DNA from: Wuchereria bancrofti | Taxonomy: Eukaryota; Nematoda; Chromadorea; Rhabditida; Onchocercidae | Assembly (NCBI GenBank): GCA_005281725.1 | Contig: SSBO01000003.1 | Coordinates: forward strand, 7,538,575 to 7,602,574 | Length of the DNA: 64,000 nucleotides | Direction: 5' to 3' | Shown here: piece after piece, positions 38,001 to 53,000 of the stretch | How positions within the stretch are numbered: the stretch's first letter is position 1 | Layout of the letters: each line of letters begins with the position of its first letter | The notes under the pieces: generated by a model | What the model was told of the DNA's origin: nothing | What the model saw: the letters and a program-made list of their open reading frames with translations, nothing else | Database searches by the model: none | Position numbers and translations under genes: made by a program

Positions 38001-41000
38001 ATTTAAAAATTAATTTGGAAAAAGTTTTTTCTATTTAAAAGTTTTAATTAATAATTTGTAAAGGAAAAAAAAAGTAACCTGAAAAACGATAGCAACAATA
38101 TCATTTCCAATATGTCGTTTACGTTGTAATTGTTGAGTGTCACCAGCTGTATACGGTAACATGGTAGATATATGAAACATAATTTCACGTTGTCGAAATT
38201 GACAATAAACAGATTCGATACCTGTTTGACCATGTTGTGTATCTAAGCCGCCACGATAACCCTTTAGAAAGTACTAATATTATTATTATCAATTTTAATT
38301 AATAACTTTTTTCTACCAGCAAATAATAACAACTATTTCTTATCACCTAGCAATAATATTTAATTAAAGTATTAAAATTTTCACTAATTATAATACATTT
38401 TTTTTCATAATGAAAAATGAATAAAAAAGTGAAAAAAGAAAAGTAATATTAATTTAGTTTGATGGAAGGACAAGAAAAAAAATGCCTAACAAACGCAAAA
38501 AATATTATCAGTGATTGTTTTAGCATAAAAAGATGGAATGATAATGATTAAATATAAATGAATGAGTTAAATATAAAATTAATAAATGAAAAAGTAATTA
38601 AGTATATATGAAAAGGAGATAATGTGTGAATTATCTGTGTTAAAATATTTAAAAATAGAACTGAATAATAAATACACAACTATTTATTTTTTAAAATTTA
38701 TCACACACATATAGCATAAAATATTAATAAATCAATAATTTCAAATGAGAAAAAGAATTTTTTTAAACAATTTATTACATTAAATTGATATTATTTTGTT
38801 TTTTTTCGCTTCCTAACCATTTTCATAAAATTTTCGTTCCATTTTTTTAAATATTTTATTTTTTTCTAAAAAAAAGTATTAATTGCTAATACGCCATATG
38901 ATAATCAATTATTTAATTCAATTTCAAAATTAACCTTAAAATTCCTGAGTTCTATTCGTTCACCAATAATATTTAAAAATTCATCAAAAGCACTTGAATA
39001 CGTAGCATTTCCAAAAAGCTCTTCTTCGGTAGTCTGTAAATATAACAAATCAATTTTTACGGTATCAAAAAAAAAAGAAAAAGAAATTAAAATTGTACAC
39101 TACTTAATATTATTAAGATAAATTAAAACAGTAATCGAAGCGTTATTTTTTAAAATTTACAAATTATTGAAGTTATGAAATTATTCCTTGCTTTATTTTC
39201 ACATAACAATCACATAACAAAAAACTTCGTTTTCTTAAAAACAAAATTATTTGGTAAAATAAATATTTTCTATTTTAAAATTTCAAAAATTTCATTTCAT
39301 ATTTTACCTGCCCGAATCGTTGATAGATAACACCAAATTTGTAAGTATTTGTTAAAACATGCTCGTCATATTTTAAAATCATTTCTGTACCACCCGGAAA
39401 TGCCACTGGACTAAATCGATCCGTTGTTACTTCATCACACAATAATCGTGCCATACGACTTGCAGTTGGTCGATCTGCTAGAGCTAAAAGAATAATTAAT
39501 TAATTAATTAATTAGCTGATGATAAGGTAATAAAAAACATACATTTTTGTTTGTTTGTGTTAAAATTATATTTGCATGCAACATATTTTACTTTACAATT
39601 GCATATCATTTTATTAAAATGCATTAAAAATTTACATAAAATCAATTTTTATTCTTCCAAGCATAAAATAAAAAAGAAAAATTTAATCACAAATAATTAT
39701 TTTATTTATTTATCTTTTTTTAAAAAAAAATTACCAGAAGCAGGGACAATTTCATGTACGGTTCCATGTCCAGTTCGTAACATAATCCTAAAATGTTCCT
39801 GTGATGAGATTAGCTCCGTTCGTGCTGATAATATCAGTGGTCCTAGTTTGTTATCAATTGCATAGAAATCATGATGCTCCTAAAATATATTTATTTATCA
39901 GCAATTTCTTCATATAACAATATTCAAAGGATGCTGTGGTATTCAATATTCTGATTATACCGAATCTTTTTTTTATTCTATATTTTAAACGCAATGAAAA
40001 AAATAAATTGAAAAAAAAAATGTAATAATTTTATTCAACACATAGCTTATGTTTAATTAATAAACAAAATTAGATGAAATAATTTAACATATGCATAAGA
40101 TATATTTTGACAAAATAATCTATAATTTACTTTTTATTTAGCTCAGTAGATCAGAATAATTCATTTATTTCCTATTTGTTTAATATAAGTGATTAGATAA
40201 TTTATCAATCATTTTTCATATATTTACAAATTCTTATTTGCTACAGTAAGCGTACATACATATATGATTTTATTACTAATTAATAGACAATTATAGAAAA
40301 TTTTACTAATATCGTAAGACAAGGAAAAATAATAAAACTATTATAATAGTTTGATTATTTCATTTCAAGATAATAATCTTAAAAAAGAAAGAGAAAAATT
40401 TTCTTAAAGATATACCCTGCCAACAAAATGTCGCCTGTAGCAATGCGACGTGTCATCAGTTTCTAATTTTGATCGAGCACAACTACTAGTAGCCGGACAA
40501 CATCCAACAACATCGTCATCGATATTAATCGTACAATTGCTTATACCATCCATCCAATAACCGCCACCAGCAGGTAAGACAATTTGTGGGTATGGTCCCG
40601 AATGTTTCAAAATCTAAAATTCTTTTCAATATTATTTAATTTTTATTCATATGAAAAATTAGATTTGAATTAAATGTTTAAATTTTTTCTTTCTTATAAT
40701 GTTTTTCATTCGAAAAAAAAATTACTAAAATTGTGTAAAGGAAGAAACTTTTTATTATTCTTTATTGAGTATTGTTATTATTTTGATGAAAGCAGAAATT
40801 TTTTTGGGTACATTTAAATAAATAAAATTGATATAATTTAAAAATGGAATAAGCAGAATAAAATTAATACTATATTTGTACTGAATATCTTGTCTATATA
40901 AATTTAAAAAAATTTTTTTTTGTTTTTCTTTTTTAGCGTAATATTTTTATTTGGATTAATGTAATTTTATTATTTTATTTTATTTTTTGTTACTGACTAA

Positions 41001-44000
41001 AATGAAATCAGAAAATGAATTATCATAACACATTGCCTACTAAATTTTAACAAGGAAGAAATACTGATTAATCATGTGGAATTAATAGAAATTTTCAAAA
41101 AATTTCTGTACCTCTTTGATAGTATCTCTGGTCTGTACAATTCTACCATTTCCATTACATTGAGCTGTTGCACTGCTCTAAAACAACAATTGTTATTTAA
41201 TTAAAGAAAACATTTTTTCTAAAAAAAACAATTAAAAAAAGGACAAAAAAAGAAGTGTTACTATTATGTTCCAAAATTAAAAAATAGAATGCCATTATTA
41301 TTAAAAAATGAACAAAAAAAAAAGTAAATTATTACTCTTATGCTATTCAAAATATCAAATTATAACTCATATTTTATAAATTGTATAAAATTAAAAAACA
41401 AACTGTCAAATTATTGTTTTTTTCAATTTATAACACTTGGTTTATCATATATCACTATTTATCATTAATTATTATTGCTAGTAAACAATTATTGCATAAA
41501 TTTTGTATTTTAAATACTAAGATAAGAAAAATTTTAAGCACTAAAAGACATTTACTTCATTATATATTATCATTTACCATTAATTATTATCATTAATAAA
41601 CAATTACTGTAAAAAATTTGCATTTTAATTACTAAGATAAATGAACAAATGAACTATTTAATCGTTAGTTTAATTCATTTTAACAGCATTTGTCGATAAT
41701 TTTATAAACACTATATTAAATTAATCATTCATTTTAATTCACCAGTGAAGATCAAAATATATTAATGAAGAATAAAATATTCTTAAATTCAGAATAATAT
41801 CGTCAAATAATAGCTATTACTGTTAATTAATAGCACAGGCAATAATTTCACTAATATAAATAAAACAATTAAATGAAAAAGTTGAAAGCAAAACTTCTTA
41901 AATCCTATTATAATATATATGTATATATTTATTTATTTTAATTATATTATTTTGCCAACTATTTTTTGCAAAAATCCTTACATCATTGAAATCATTATCA
42001 ACTGCTTGCACTTTTGGTAAACATCGTAAGTATTCCGTTGATTTTGTACTACTAATCAATGTCGGTGTGCTAATTTCCATCGAAAGTAATTTACGTGGTA
42101 AAAATAAGTTAAATAAACTACGTGTTCGCCCAATTCTTGAATGTGAAATATTGAAACGCTGTGCTTCCTTCATGTTACGATCTGCTGTTAGAAGCTTTTC
42201 CGCAGCAGATGCCATAAATTTAGCTCGATCAATTCGTGTTTCTTCATAACGTGTTTTAATCCGTTGATGATTATTATCATCATTATCACTATCATTATCA
42301 TTATCATCAATAATATTATTCCAATTTTCGTTTTCATTGTACCACGATACCTCCGACTTATCAAAATATTGATGTTTTGATAAAATTAAATCATCCTCTT
42401 TCTTCTCCTCTTCCTCATCATCATCATCATCATAATCATAATCATCGTCGTTATCACTATCAATATCATTATTTAAACTACAGCAATTGCATGTATTATT
42501 ATTCATTGTAGTGAAACGTTCTCTTATGGAATGATATGACTCAAATTCATCTTTTTGCTTCAACATTGAATTCCAAATACAAAATGCGAATGAATGATTC
42601 GCCTTTAATTCGTTCAAATTTTCAGATGACAAATCAAATGAACAAATATTTTGCTGTGAAGTTGGTTGTGTTTTCATTGAAATAAGTTTGGAATAGTTCA
42701 ATGATTGATTTATCAATTCGTTTTTCTTATAATTGAGATATTTTGCTGCAAATCGTTGTTGTGGTGTTTTAAAAGGCAGCCGATTGAAATGATCAACAGA
42801 AAAATACTTCTTCACTGGTAAATAGTGATAATCATCGGGTTCATATATTGGATTATGATACAAATTATCGTTGATATTATCATTGCAATTATCATTATTA
42901 TTGTTATGAAATAAATTACTATTATTAATACTACTAATACTTCGTGATTTTAATTTTAGATCTGTTCGTAATTTAGATCTCTTTAATGAATAGTTTGACT
43001 GATTAATGATTGTTGTAGCAGTAGAAGCAGTAGTAGGAGTAGTAGCAGTAGTAGTAGAAATAGAAGTAGGAAAAGTAGTAACAGATGATCGTTGGATCAT
43101 TTCATGAAGTAAAAATTCTAAAATCCATTTGCATTGATTACAAATAGCCAATTATCACTGTCGATAATATATTTTCAGTAATTGTTGTCAAATTACAACT
43201 AATTCATTAAACGATGATACTAATTGATAAAATTAAATTTGATGAGAATTATTAAAAAAATTGGTGCTGCGTACGATAAAAAATTGTGAAAAATTTTTGT
43301 AGCATTTATAGAAAGATAAAATTTTTATTGGAAATTTTTTCAAAATTTTGGAAAAAACATCAAGAAAGAAAAAAAGAAGGTGGGAAAATCGAAGATATTT
43401 TTTTTGGTTAAGCCAAATAAAGAAATGTCATCAATAGTTAAATGGCTAATGATAAATAATTACAATAATAAAAAAATTCTGATATGATCATTGATTAAAC
43501 CAAATAATGAAATGTTATATAGCTAAATGAGTAATAATAATAACAATAACAATAATAAATAACAGTAATAACAATGATAGTGGAGTGATTATGATAACAA
43601 TAATGGCACTAATAATAGTAATACTACTATCACTAATATGATGATTGGTTAAGCCAAATAATGAAGTATCATTGATAGTTAAGTGGAGTATTAGCTGATA
43701 TCATACAGGTGTGCATACAGATTTCATTCAGATCAATAAAAAATTGATATTAAAAAAAAAACAATAATAATTGATGGTATTTATTATCAGAAATGATTAA
43801 AGAGATGCAAAATATATAAAAAAAATTGATATAGCAAATAATGTCATAGCTTATTTTCATTTATATTTTACTAATTAGTTTTTTGAATTGGTACAAACCG
43901 AAAAAAAAGGAAAAAACATGTAAGTTGCTAGTGATTTATAAATTATATGTGCTAGTTTATTCATTATTTAATTTTTATTTTATTTCATCAATTTTGATTT

Positions 44001-47000
44001 ATTATTTTTTGCTCAGTGATTCCTTCATAACATCAATGAAAATGGCTTATAAAATATTTATAAAGCCATTGCACAAGTAAACAAAAACAAGAATGATGTG
44101 AAATGCAAGAAACAAATTTGAGATGGTGAAGAAAGTTTTAATAAAATGATAACGAATTATTAATGAAATAAAGGAAAAATAAGAGGGTTAAGAATAAAAA
44201 ATTTTTCAAATTATTACTATTTCTTGTTTTTTCTCTTAAAAATCCGATTTAAGCTATTAATAAAAAATTTTATGATTTTCATTCTAACTTTCTGCATATA
44301 AATCAAATCATCAATACAAAGCAAAGTAATTAGTAGTAGTAATTACGAGAAATATATAATAATTAAAACTTGACGGCTCTGATTTTCATTCATCTTTCTT
44401 AATTTTCCTTTTCTCTTTTATTTTCTTTCTTCTTTTTAAAAATTTATAAATTCAATGCATGAATAAATAATATTTTTATTTGTTTGAGTATTTCAAATTA
44501 ATACAAAAATATTGCATCATTTACACATTGATTTTATGCAAAAATCTAAGTAAAAAAGTTACCAAAGAAAAAATGAAAGAATTTTTTTTCACTGTTTTCA
44601 TCAAATTACTTATTAATTTGTTATTTATATTAAAAAAAAAAAGAATTATCTTCTCTTATTATAAAATTGCTTAATTATTTGTTAAATAGTTTTATTTATG
44701 TGCTATTATTCATCTTAAAATTATTTATTTGAAACTAATTATTTATTTGCTATGATTTGTTAAAATCAATCGTTTAAATTGAATGAAATAATAAAAAAGA
44801 AAGCGAGCTTTTCACGATTTCTTTCAACAAGAAGTGTAATTTAAGCAATTCAACAGCCACCTGCTACTGCATTATCGTATTGCATAGAGGAAGAAGCTGA
44901 TAAATTTTTTTTTTTAAATTTAAAGATAGCTTCGTAAGAAATCGAACATTTCTCTGTTTGTTCCAACAAAATAAACGACGAAAATGAAAAAAAAAAAGAA
45001 GGAAGGCAATGTGTGTTTCATTTTATGTTAGTTTAAAATTCATTAATAAATTTAATTTTAATTTTTAGATGTAATTAAATTAAATCAAACAACTATTATT
45101 ATGTAAAATATGTTTAACAAAAAGAACACAAAAAAAACGAAGTTCTTGCAATACATATATTGCAAGAATTGTAAATTAGAAAACAGATTTTATGCATTTG
45201 TTAAGTGCTAATTAATGATTTATACAAATTTACAAATTAATCATTTATACAAGTATGAAATTCTTATTAACTATACTAAGCGAAATTTTAAATGACAATT
45301 GACAGTTAAATGACAATTGATGAGGCTACACTTACTGCTAGAAATATACTAACGATTATTATTTGTTAAATTTTAATTGCTTAAAAGATAAATAAACGAA
45401 ATAAGCCATAAACATTGAAGAAAGTTACATAAAACAATTTCACACAATTGTTGTGAAATGTTTGTTAGTCTAGAAATACCTAAGTAAATAAATGTTTTTG
45501 CTAAAAAAAAAAATAAAATCATCTGTTTACATCACTTCCTTTTTCTTGTATCTTCAAAATAATTTTTGTTTTACTGAAAAATTCCCTTTCAAGAAAAAGA
45601 CGAATCAGTTTTGAATTAAAAATTAAATGGCATTTCTTAGAAAAAAATAATTAAAATTATTTATCTTAAGCTCCCACAGATAAATAAATATGAATGCATA
45701 AAGAGTGAAGAGCATAATATGAATATTTAATGATTGAAAACAATAATAATAGTAAAATAAATAATAATAAAACAATTATTAGTAATAAGAGAAATAAGAA
45801 GGTAGTGAATTAGTAACAGGGGAAAAGAAAGAAAGAGGGAAGGAAAGCAAAGAGATATGATGAGAAAAAGGGGAGGGAGAGAAATTAAGAAAAAGGAAGA
45901 AAGTATAATTTCATTTTAATATTAAAAGAAAAATAATCATTTGGGTGGGAAAAATATTTATTATAAGGTTAATATATATTATAAAAGAAAAATATATATT
46001 ATAAGATTTTTCTTTCAGTATAATTAAATACTGAAAGAAAGGGAAAGACAAGAATAAGAGAAATAAACCAAAAAAATTATCCCACCAACAAATGTTTGTA
46101 TTCTAATCAAAACAATATATTTCCGTAAACGAATAATCATTTATAAATATATATGTAACTAGTTAATTAATTAATTAATTAATCGTAGATATTTCTATTA
46201 ATTATTTGTTATAAAGTAATTGTTCATTATTGTAAGATAAGAAATGCTTTTATTCAAAAAAAGGAAGGAAATAGAGTAAGAGTAAGAATAAGAGGTAATT
46301 TTATCCCAAAAGTGAAGTAGTAGGATAATATATGATAAGAGATAATATCATAGCATAGAATAACAAATAATTTCATTTAAAAGATAAGATTATAAATAGA
46401 CAGAAGATTAGTAACCCAAACAATCTCTGTTATCATAGATAAACATTCAATCATCAATTGAAACAAAATTCATCTCTCATATTATTAATTTATGTTGAAT
46501 TTTCACACCAAAACCTGTCTTTCTATATAAATGTACATACAATACGATTTATTTTTTTTTAATTTTTTTGTTGAAATTTAAAAAATATGAGAAATAAGCC
46601 AAAATTTTGACTACTTGATGAAAAAAAGCGGAAAAAAGGAACAAATAGAACAAAATTTTGTTCTTTTTTTAGGATAATTATCAGAAAAAAAATATCAATA
46701 TGATGTCTGATTATTATTATACATTTACTGTTCATTACTGAAATGAAAATAAGAAAAAATAAAAAGTAATTGCAATAACAACGATAATTACTATTACTAC
46801 TATCACCGAAACTATATTTATGCTGGCATAATAATTATTATTATTAACTATTATTGCTAATTATTATTATTATTACTAATTACTGATTATAATTTATTAT
46901 TAACTGTTTATTATTATTGTTACTATAAGGATAGATTGATGACTACATTGATATAAATTTGTCAGATTTTACTGATTTAATTATCCTTCTTTTAAGTTGG

Positions 47001-50000
47001 GCTTTTTCAAACAATTTTCTGCAAATTTTCGAAATTATAATGCTGTTGTGTCGTGGAAGTAGCACAAATTAGTTCGCTATCACATCCAATTTGGTGAGAA
47101 CAGAATAAAATGGAACTAAATTTTTTTGGTCGCATTGTTATTGTCACCATTTGTTCGTTTTCGTTTTCGTTTTTTTTGTTTTTTACTTTTTTCGATAAAT
47201 TTGAAGAAAAAACAAGGTTAAAGATTAAGGAGTACTAAGTTCCTTAGATGTCCTTTACTCAAATTACAGTTACGTGACTTTTTTTTCTTTGAAAATAATT
47301 TGCCTTTGTTTTATTAACAATATTTTACGCATGCATACATAATTAAATGGGAACTGAAACATTTGTTTATATTTAATTCATTAGTTTCTTTTCGAGTTCT
47401 TTAAGCCAAAAAGGTATCGTAAAAGTGATTGAAGTTTGTCAAATGAATTAAAAAATCTCATAGTTAAGAGTGATAGTAAAAGCATGAAAATTTAATCTAT
47501 ACAAATTTGACTATATTGAAGTTTTCAATTAAAAATAAAATGTAAAACTTACAAAAGGAACGAAATTAATGAAACTGGTATAATTTATGGAATTGAACTG
47601 ATAAAAATAATGATTATAAAGACTATTCTAATCGATCAATACAACTATAACGGGCAGTTGATGATTAATTATAATAATTTTACGATTTATTTCATTCAAC
47701 ATTATGATTCGAACATATGAACAATGAGCAAAAAGCTAATTTCCTATTATGAATAATCATTGTATCATTAATAATGATAATTAATAATAACAGTGATAAT
47801 ACTAGCATTTATCAGGTTTGATATTACAATCCAAGCAATAAATAATAGAATTTTAGAAATGCAAAGAGATAATATTGATGCATCTGATCATATAAGTAAT
47901 GATAATAAAAAAGTAATGATAAAAATGATAATTATAATGATAACAACGATAATGGCGCTGTTAGTAACATTAACAACAATAATAAATACTAATATGGGTG
48001 CAAAACGGGTATTGACACATCATTGGAGAGAGTAAATATGAAGAAACCTGTTTTTGTTTTGTAATAACTAATAACTGTATCGTTTCAATATCATAAATGT
48101 AAATTTACAAAAATCAATATCAAAAAAAAGAAGTAAATATTTTTCCATTTCTTACAACAGATATTTCAGTCTATCAATCATTTCTAAATGTTCTGGTTTG
48201 TATAATGTGCATTATCTATTCCATTGCAATTCAAATGGTACTTACTTCTTTATTATTATAATTCATATATAAATATAAATTATAGTATTAAGTCAAATTA
48301 TATTAGCCTGCACAAACTGTTAACACTACATTAATTCATACAAATTATAATATATTATATAAGTAATGTTATAAATTTATTAGCTAATTAAGTTGAAAAG
48401 TAAGTTCAAAAAATTAGTTTATTTGTTAGCATACAACAATTAGTTTATTTGTCAATTAAACTAGAAATTATTACGAAAAGATTAGTTTCGTTCTTTATTA
48501 TTTATTTATTTGTTCATTTTTTTTGAATAAGGTTTGATTGACATATATATGTTAATCTTATTATTTATTATATGTTATTCTATGATGTGATCATATCTCG
48601 ACTGTATATGGTAATTTAAATTTTTTTAATTTTTAGAAATATACTTTCTTTGTTAAAATATGATGTTCGAACTTTATAATAATTAATATCATTAATCGTG
48701 CGAATTTTCATAAATTCTTCATCAATTTATAATTATTATGAAGCATATAAAAGAGATGCTGTAGAACTAACTGCATGCGCTATTTAATATTTTGCTTGAT
48801 TTAAACAACATTTTCATAAAATTCACCTCCCAAATTTGATCGCATTATGAAGGCAATAAATTTTAACTGGGAAATAATAAATTTTTATAATAATTTAGCA
48901 TAGGAATTTTATCTACCACATTCATCATATATAATTATATCTATCCACTATATTCATTTCCAATTCCATATTTCCTTCACACTATATTTTTACTTACAAA
49001 AAAAAAAAAAATCCTTTTGTTTTTATCTAATTTGGAAATAAAACTACTAAATTATTAAATTAATGAAATATTTCCCTAAAGTCGTTTTATATCTAAGTTG
49101 ATTTAGCATCCAAGTTCATAAATTCTTCAATTGAATTTGACTAATAATTTAGAAAACTGTAAATTTATCCAGTTATTTATTTTAATTTTGAATTAATACA
49201 CTGCCTTTATTAAATTTACAGCTACTATTACTACAATAATAATATGTATTAAGCTTTTAAATGTTTATTGTAAATCGCTTTAATTTTTCATTTTGTATTT
49301 TCGAAAAGAAATAATTTTAAGAAGTGAGAAATCACACGTTTTCACGCTGCTTCCAAATTATTCATCTTATTTGGAAATAAAAGAAAAGGAAATGAAAAAA
49401 ATTCTTTAGAATTAAATTTAATATTTAAATATTTTTTAAAAATATTTATAATAATATTTATCTAATTAGGAAGCAAAAAAAAAATAGAAATTTTTCCAAA
49501 AATTTACAGAAAGTGTGGCAGAAGAAAGCAAAAGGAAAGAATTTTTTATTTTGAAAAAAAAGAAGGAAAAAAGAAAATGGACTAACATGGACATCGGGCA
49601 TTTCACATCGTTGATCATCCAAACGTTGGCTTTGCATTCGTTCCAAAAATGCCAAAAATTCGTTTGACTTAAATATAGTAATTTTAATTTTTGAATTAAT
49701 TTCAAAAATTACATATTATACAACAAAAATTGGTAACACAAATTTGAAAGTTATTCAAATCTTCTCATATTAATGCCAAAAATTCGTTAAAACTAAATAT
49801 AGTAATTTTAATTTTTTTAAGGAAATTTCGAAAATGCCACATTATAGAATTAAAATGGTGGCACAAAAAAGGAAACTTCTATCAATTTATTTGGCTAAAT
49901 ATAGTAATTTTAACTTTTGTAAAATTTTCAAAATTATACATATAACACACGAAGAAGAAAAACTTTTCCTTCAAAATTTACTTAAACTATTTCATATTAT

Positions 50001-53000
50001 ATATAATTGGAAATAAAATGTAAATAATTGAAAATGAAAACTTTCAAGAAGATTAAATTGTCAGTTTTTTAATTTAAAAATTTTTCTACAGCTATCCTCA
50101 ATATTGATGCAAATAAGATGTTAGATAAAGTAAGAAAAAAATGAAATAATTCAATTGGAAATGAATTTCATTTTATTACGCTTATTTATTGATCAGTTTA
50201 AAAATTTTCAAGCACAAAATTAGACTGAATTAAACTCCGTAAACAAAACAAATAGCTAAAATTAAGTAAATACCGTGAAATCGAGGTTGCTATGGAAATT
50301 AGCGGAGCTCCGATTTCCGGTAACCATAAATAAGCTACTAGCACTATTACTATCGCATTCTTTATGAATAGCTTCTTTTGATGGTGCATCTTTGTCGAAC
50401 ATCAGTGAATCACAATTTGCCGAATTACGCCTACAAAAGAGAAAGAAAAAGTAAAGAAACAAATAAATTAATGAAAATAAAAAAAGGAAGTAGAATTATA
50501 AAAATTTTAGAAAAATTCAATCAATTAAAGAAAATTTTTTCCTTCAACAATTTCCAACCTTAAAATTAAAAAAAATGCATTAAAATGTGGTACGATTGAA
50601 TAAATTAAGCAACAAATAAATAAAGTATGAAATTTGTTAAAGAATGTAATGTTAAATGTTGCAGAAATGATTTTATAGATGAGAAATTGTTATTTTTTAT
50701 GATTACATGTAATGAATTGACAGTAAGAAGACCATTGTGATAGTATGTTAATTTTTTGAAGTGAAAAGTTTACCCAAATTTATTTCTGTCTTTCAGTAAT
50801 TTCTCGTTTTTTTTTTCTATGCAAAATTTGTTAAGAAAAAAAAATTTCATATCATGCGAGAAACGCAATATTAGACGCTTGTGAAATTATTTATTAAAAT
50901 TAAAAAGATATTTGGAACTAGTGCAATGTAGTCCACAAAGTGATTTAATTGCAGGGATGCAATGTAATATCATAAAAAAATTTTAAGATTCACATTTAAT
51001 TATTAAATTTTACTAATTAACCCTGAAGTTCAATTTACTAGTGATATGAATATTCAATGCAAGCAAAATCCAACCCTTTATTAATAACAAAAGGAAAGAA
51101 TGATGACGATACGACTTAATCGGTATCTAACCTGTTCCTGTCATCGATAACAAAATTAATGTTTAATAATTAGCATGTTTGAATCCTTCCGTACATCCAA
51201 ATACATGCATGATATTTCATTCTTCTCCTACCGAATGATGTATGACCAATTTTTGAGAAATCTATTTGATTGCTACATTTGGTACATGCATAATATTTTC
51301 TGATGTAATGACATCATTCAATATCATATTTAAATTTTGAATTAACCTTTTTAAAACTTTCATTCATAAATTAAACAAATACAGTATTCCCATACGGTAT
51401 GCCATTATATATTTATGAATGAAAAGAAATAAATGTATTATTATTTCATCTGGCAAATTGAAGAAAAAAGAAATTCTATGAGGAAAGAAATCATAAAAGC
51501 AACAACTGTAAAATTAGTTAACAACATGAAATGTATAAGAAAAAAAGGAAGAAGAAAATTCAACAATGTTTGTATTCATTTTATGAACAGATGGTCAAAA
51601 TATGGATAACAAAGAGACTTTCTTCAGTTACATAAAATAAAATTATTCACTGAATTTTGTTAAATCATAAATGATACCATTTTTTTTTCGTAATTTTTTC
51701 ATTGTGTTACATTCATTGCTTTAAAGATCAAAGGAAAAAAAATTCTACTTTTCTTACAAATAATGCTGAAATAAAACTTATTTTTATTTTTTGACAAATA
51801 ATACTGAGATTATTAAAAAATTGAATTTCTTTTTTTCTTTTTTTTGGTCGAAATTTTACTACAAAAAAATTTCCTATAACATATGGTATTTGACACTTAT
51901 CAATTTGTAAATAAAAGAAAAAAAAGGAATTATTTGTTAAATATTATTTATCGTCGAGAATTTACACTCACGAAAGTGCTACCACTATGATAATATTAGA
52001 ATTATCTATTACTGAATTAATAAGATATTTTGAGAAAATTGTAAATACTTATTCTTGGGATAGAATAAAAATTCCTGCAGATATCTTTCAAAGTTTTTCA
52101 TGATTTTTTTCATCTTTTCTTTTGAAAAAAGAACCTTTAAATTCGAGAAAAAGAAAAAACTTAATAGATAAAATTTGAAGTTGATATACTTCATATTTGT
52201 TTTAATACTCATTAAGAGTAGAAATTGAAAAAAGTCATATTTTGTACCTTCATCATGCGGATAGATATGGCTTTTTTAAACAAAAAAAATTTTACGATAT
52301 TTAATAGAAAATATTCTATTCGATGGTGCAGCAAATTTTACAGATAGAAAAAAACTATTACAAATAGTTTCACAGTAATTTAATAGCTAGTAAATATTGT
52401 ATTCTGCGGTACGGTAAGGTTTGAGGCGAATCTTACGGTAAGAATCGAATACCGTATTCTATAATGCGGTAAAATTTAGAATGAATCTTGGTTGATGGCA
52501 AATAATATATCATCTGATGCAGTAAAATTTAGCGATAAATCATGGATCATACAATGGTTAACAGCAGATGCTGTATCGTATGGTATAGTAAAATTTTGGA
52601 TCATGAATTCTACGGTAGTTAATATCAAATACTGTACTCTATGGTAAATTTACGAATAAATCTTATGATTAATAGCAGGTATTGTAGGTTGAAATTTACA
52701 GGCAAATTTTTTGATCAATAGCAAATGCTGCATTTTACGATACATATACAAGCAGAAATTAGCGAGCAGATTTGGCAGTTGCATTCATTTTTTCTAAAGA
52801 AAAAAAAAACTATTGATCTAGCGATGAATAAGATATTTTAGGGAAGAGCAAAATTGCTTTGCAAAAAAATTTGCATTCAAATTGTTGGTGAACAATTGAA
52901 ATGATACTTTCCTTTATATTCTTTCTTTCATATTCTATGACGTTAAAATATAAAATAATTATAGAAGTGGCTAAAATGCGATGAATACAATTTATATAAT

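Larger units (their letters stand above)
43101..49586. other. Intron and promoter region of the RAP1GAP-like gene
   Basis: No further exon recognised. It holds three spaced copies of a 45-50 base element just upstream of the alternative first exon (43404-43695), AAT/AAC trinucleotide runs (43529-43640, 46800-46920), small perfect hairpins at 45143-45168 and 46009-46040, and many poly-A/T tracts. Confidence 0.45.

Noticed and set aside
41986..42249. Plus-strand 87-codon frame
   Set aside because: Antisense shadow of the alternative RapGAP first exon, whose frame is far longer and ends in a proper donor.
43101..43151. Extension of the alternative first exon to a TTG at 43151
   Set aside because: Eukaryotic initiation at TTG is unlikely; the first in-frame ATG is at 43100 and an acceptor-like site lies between them.
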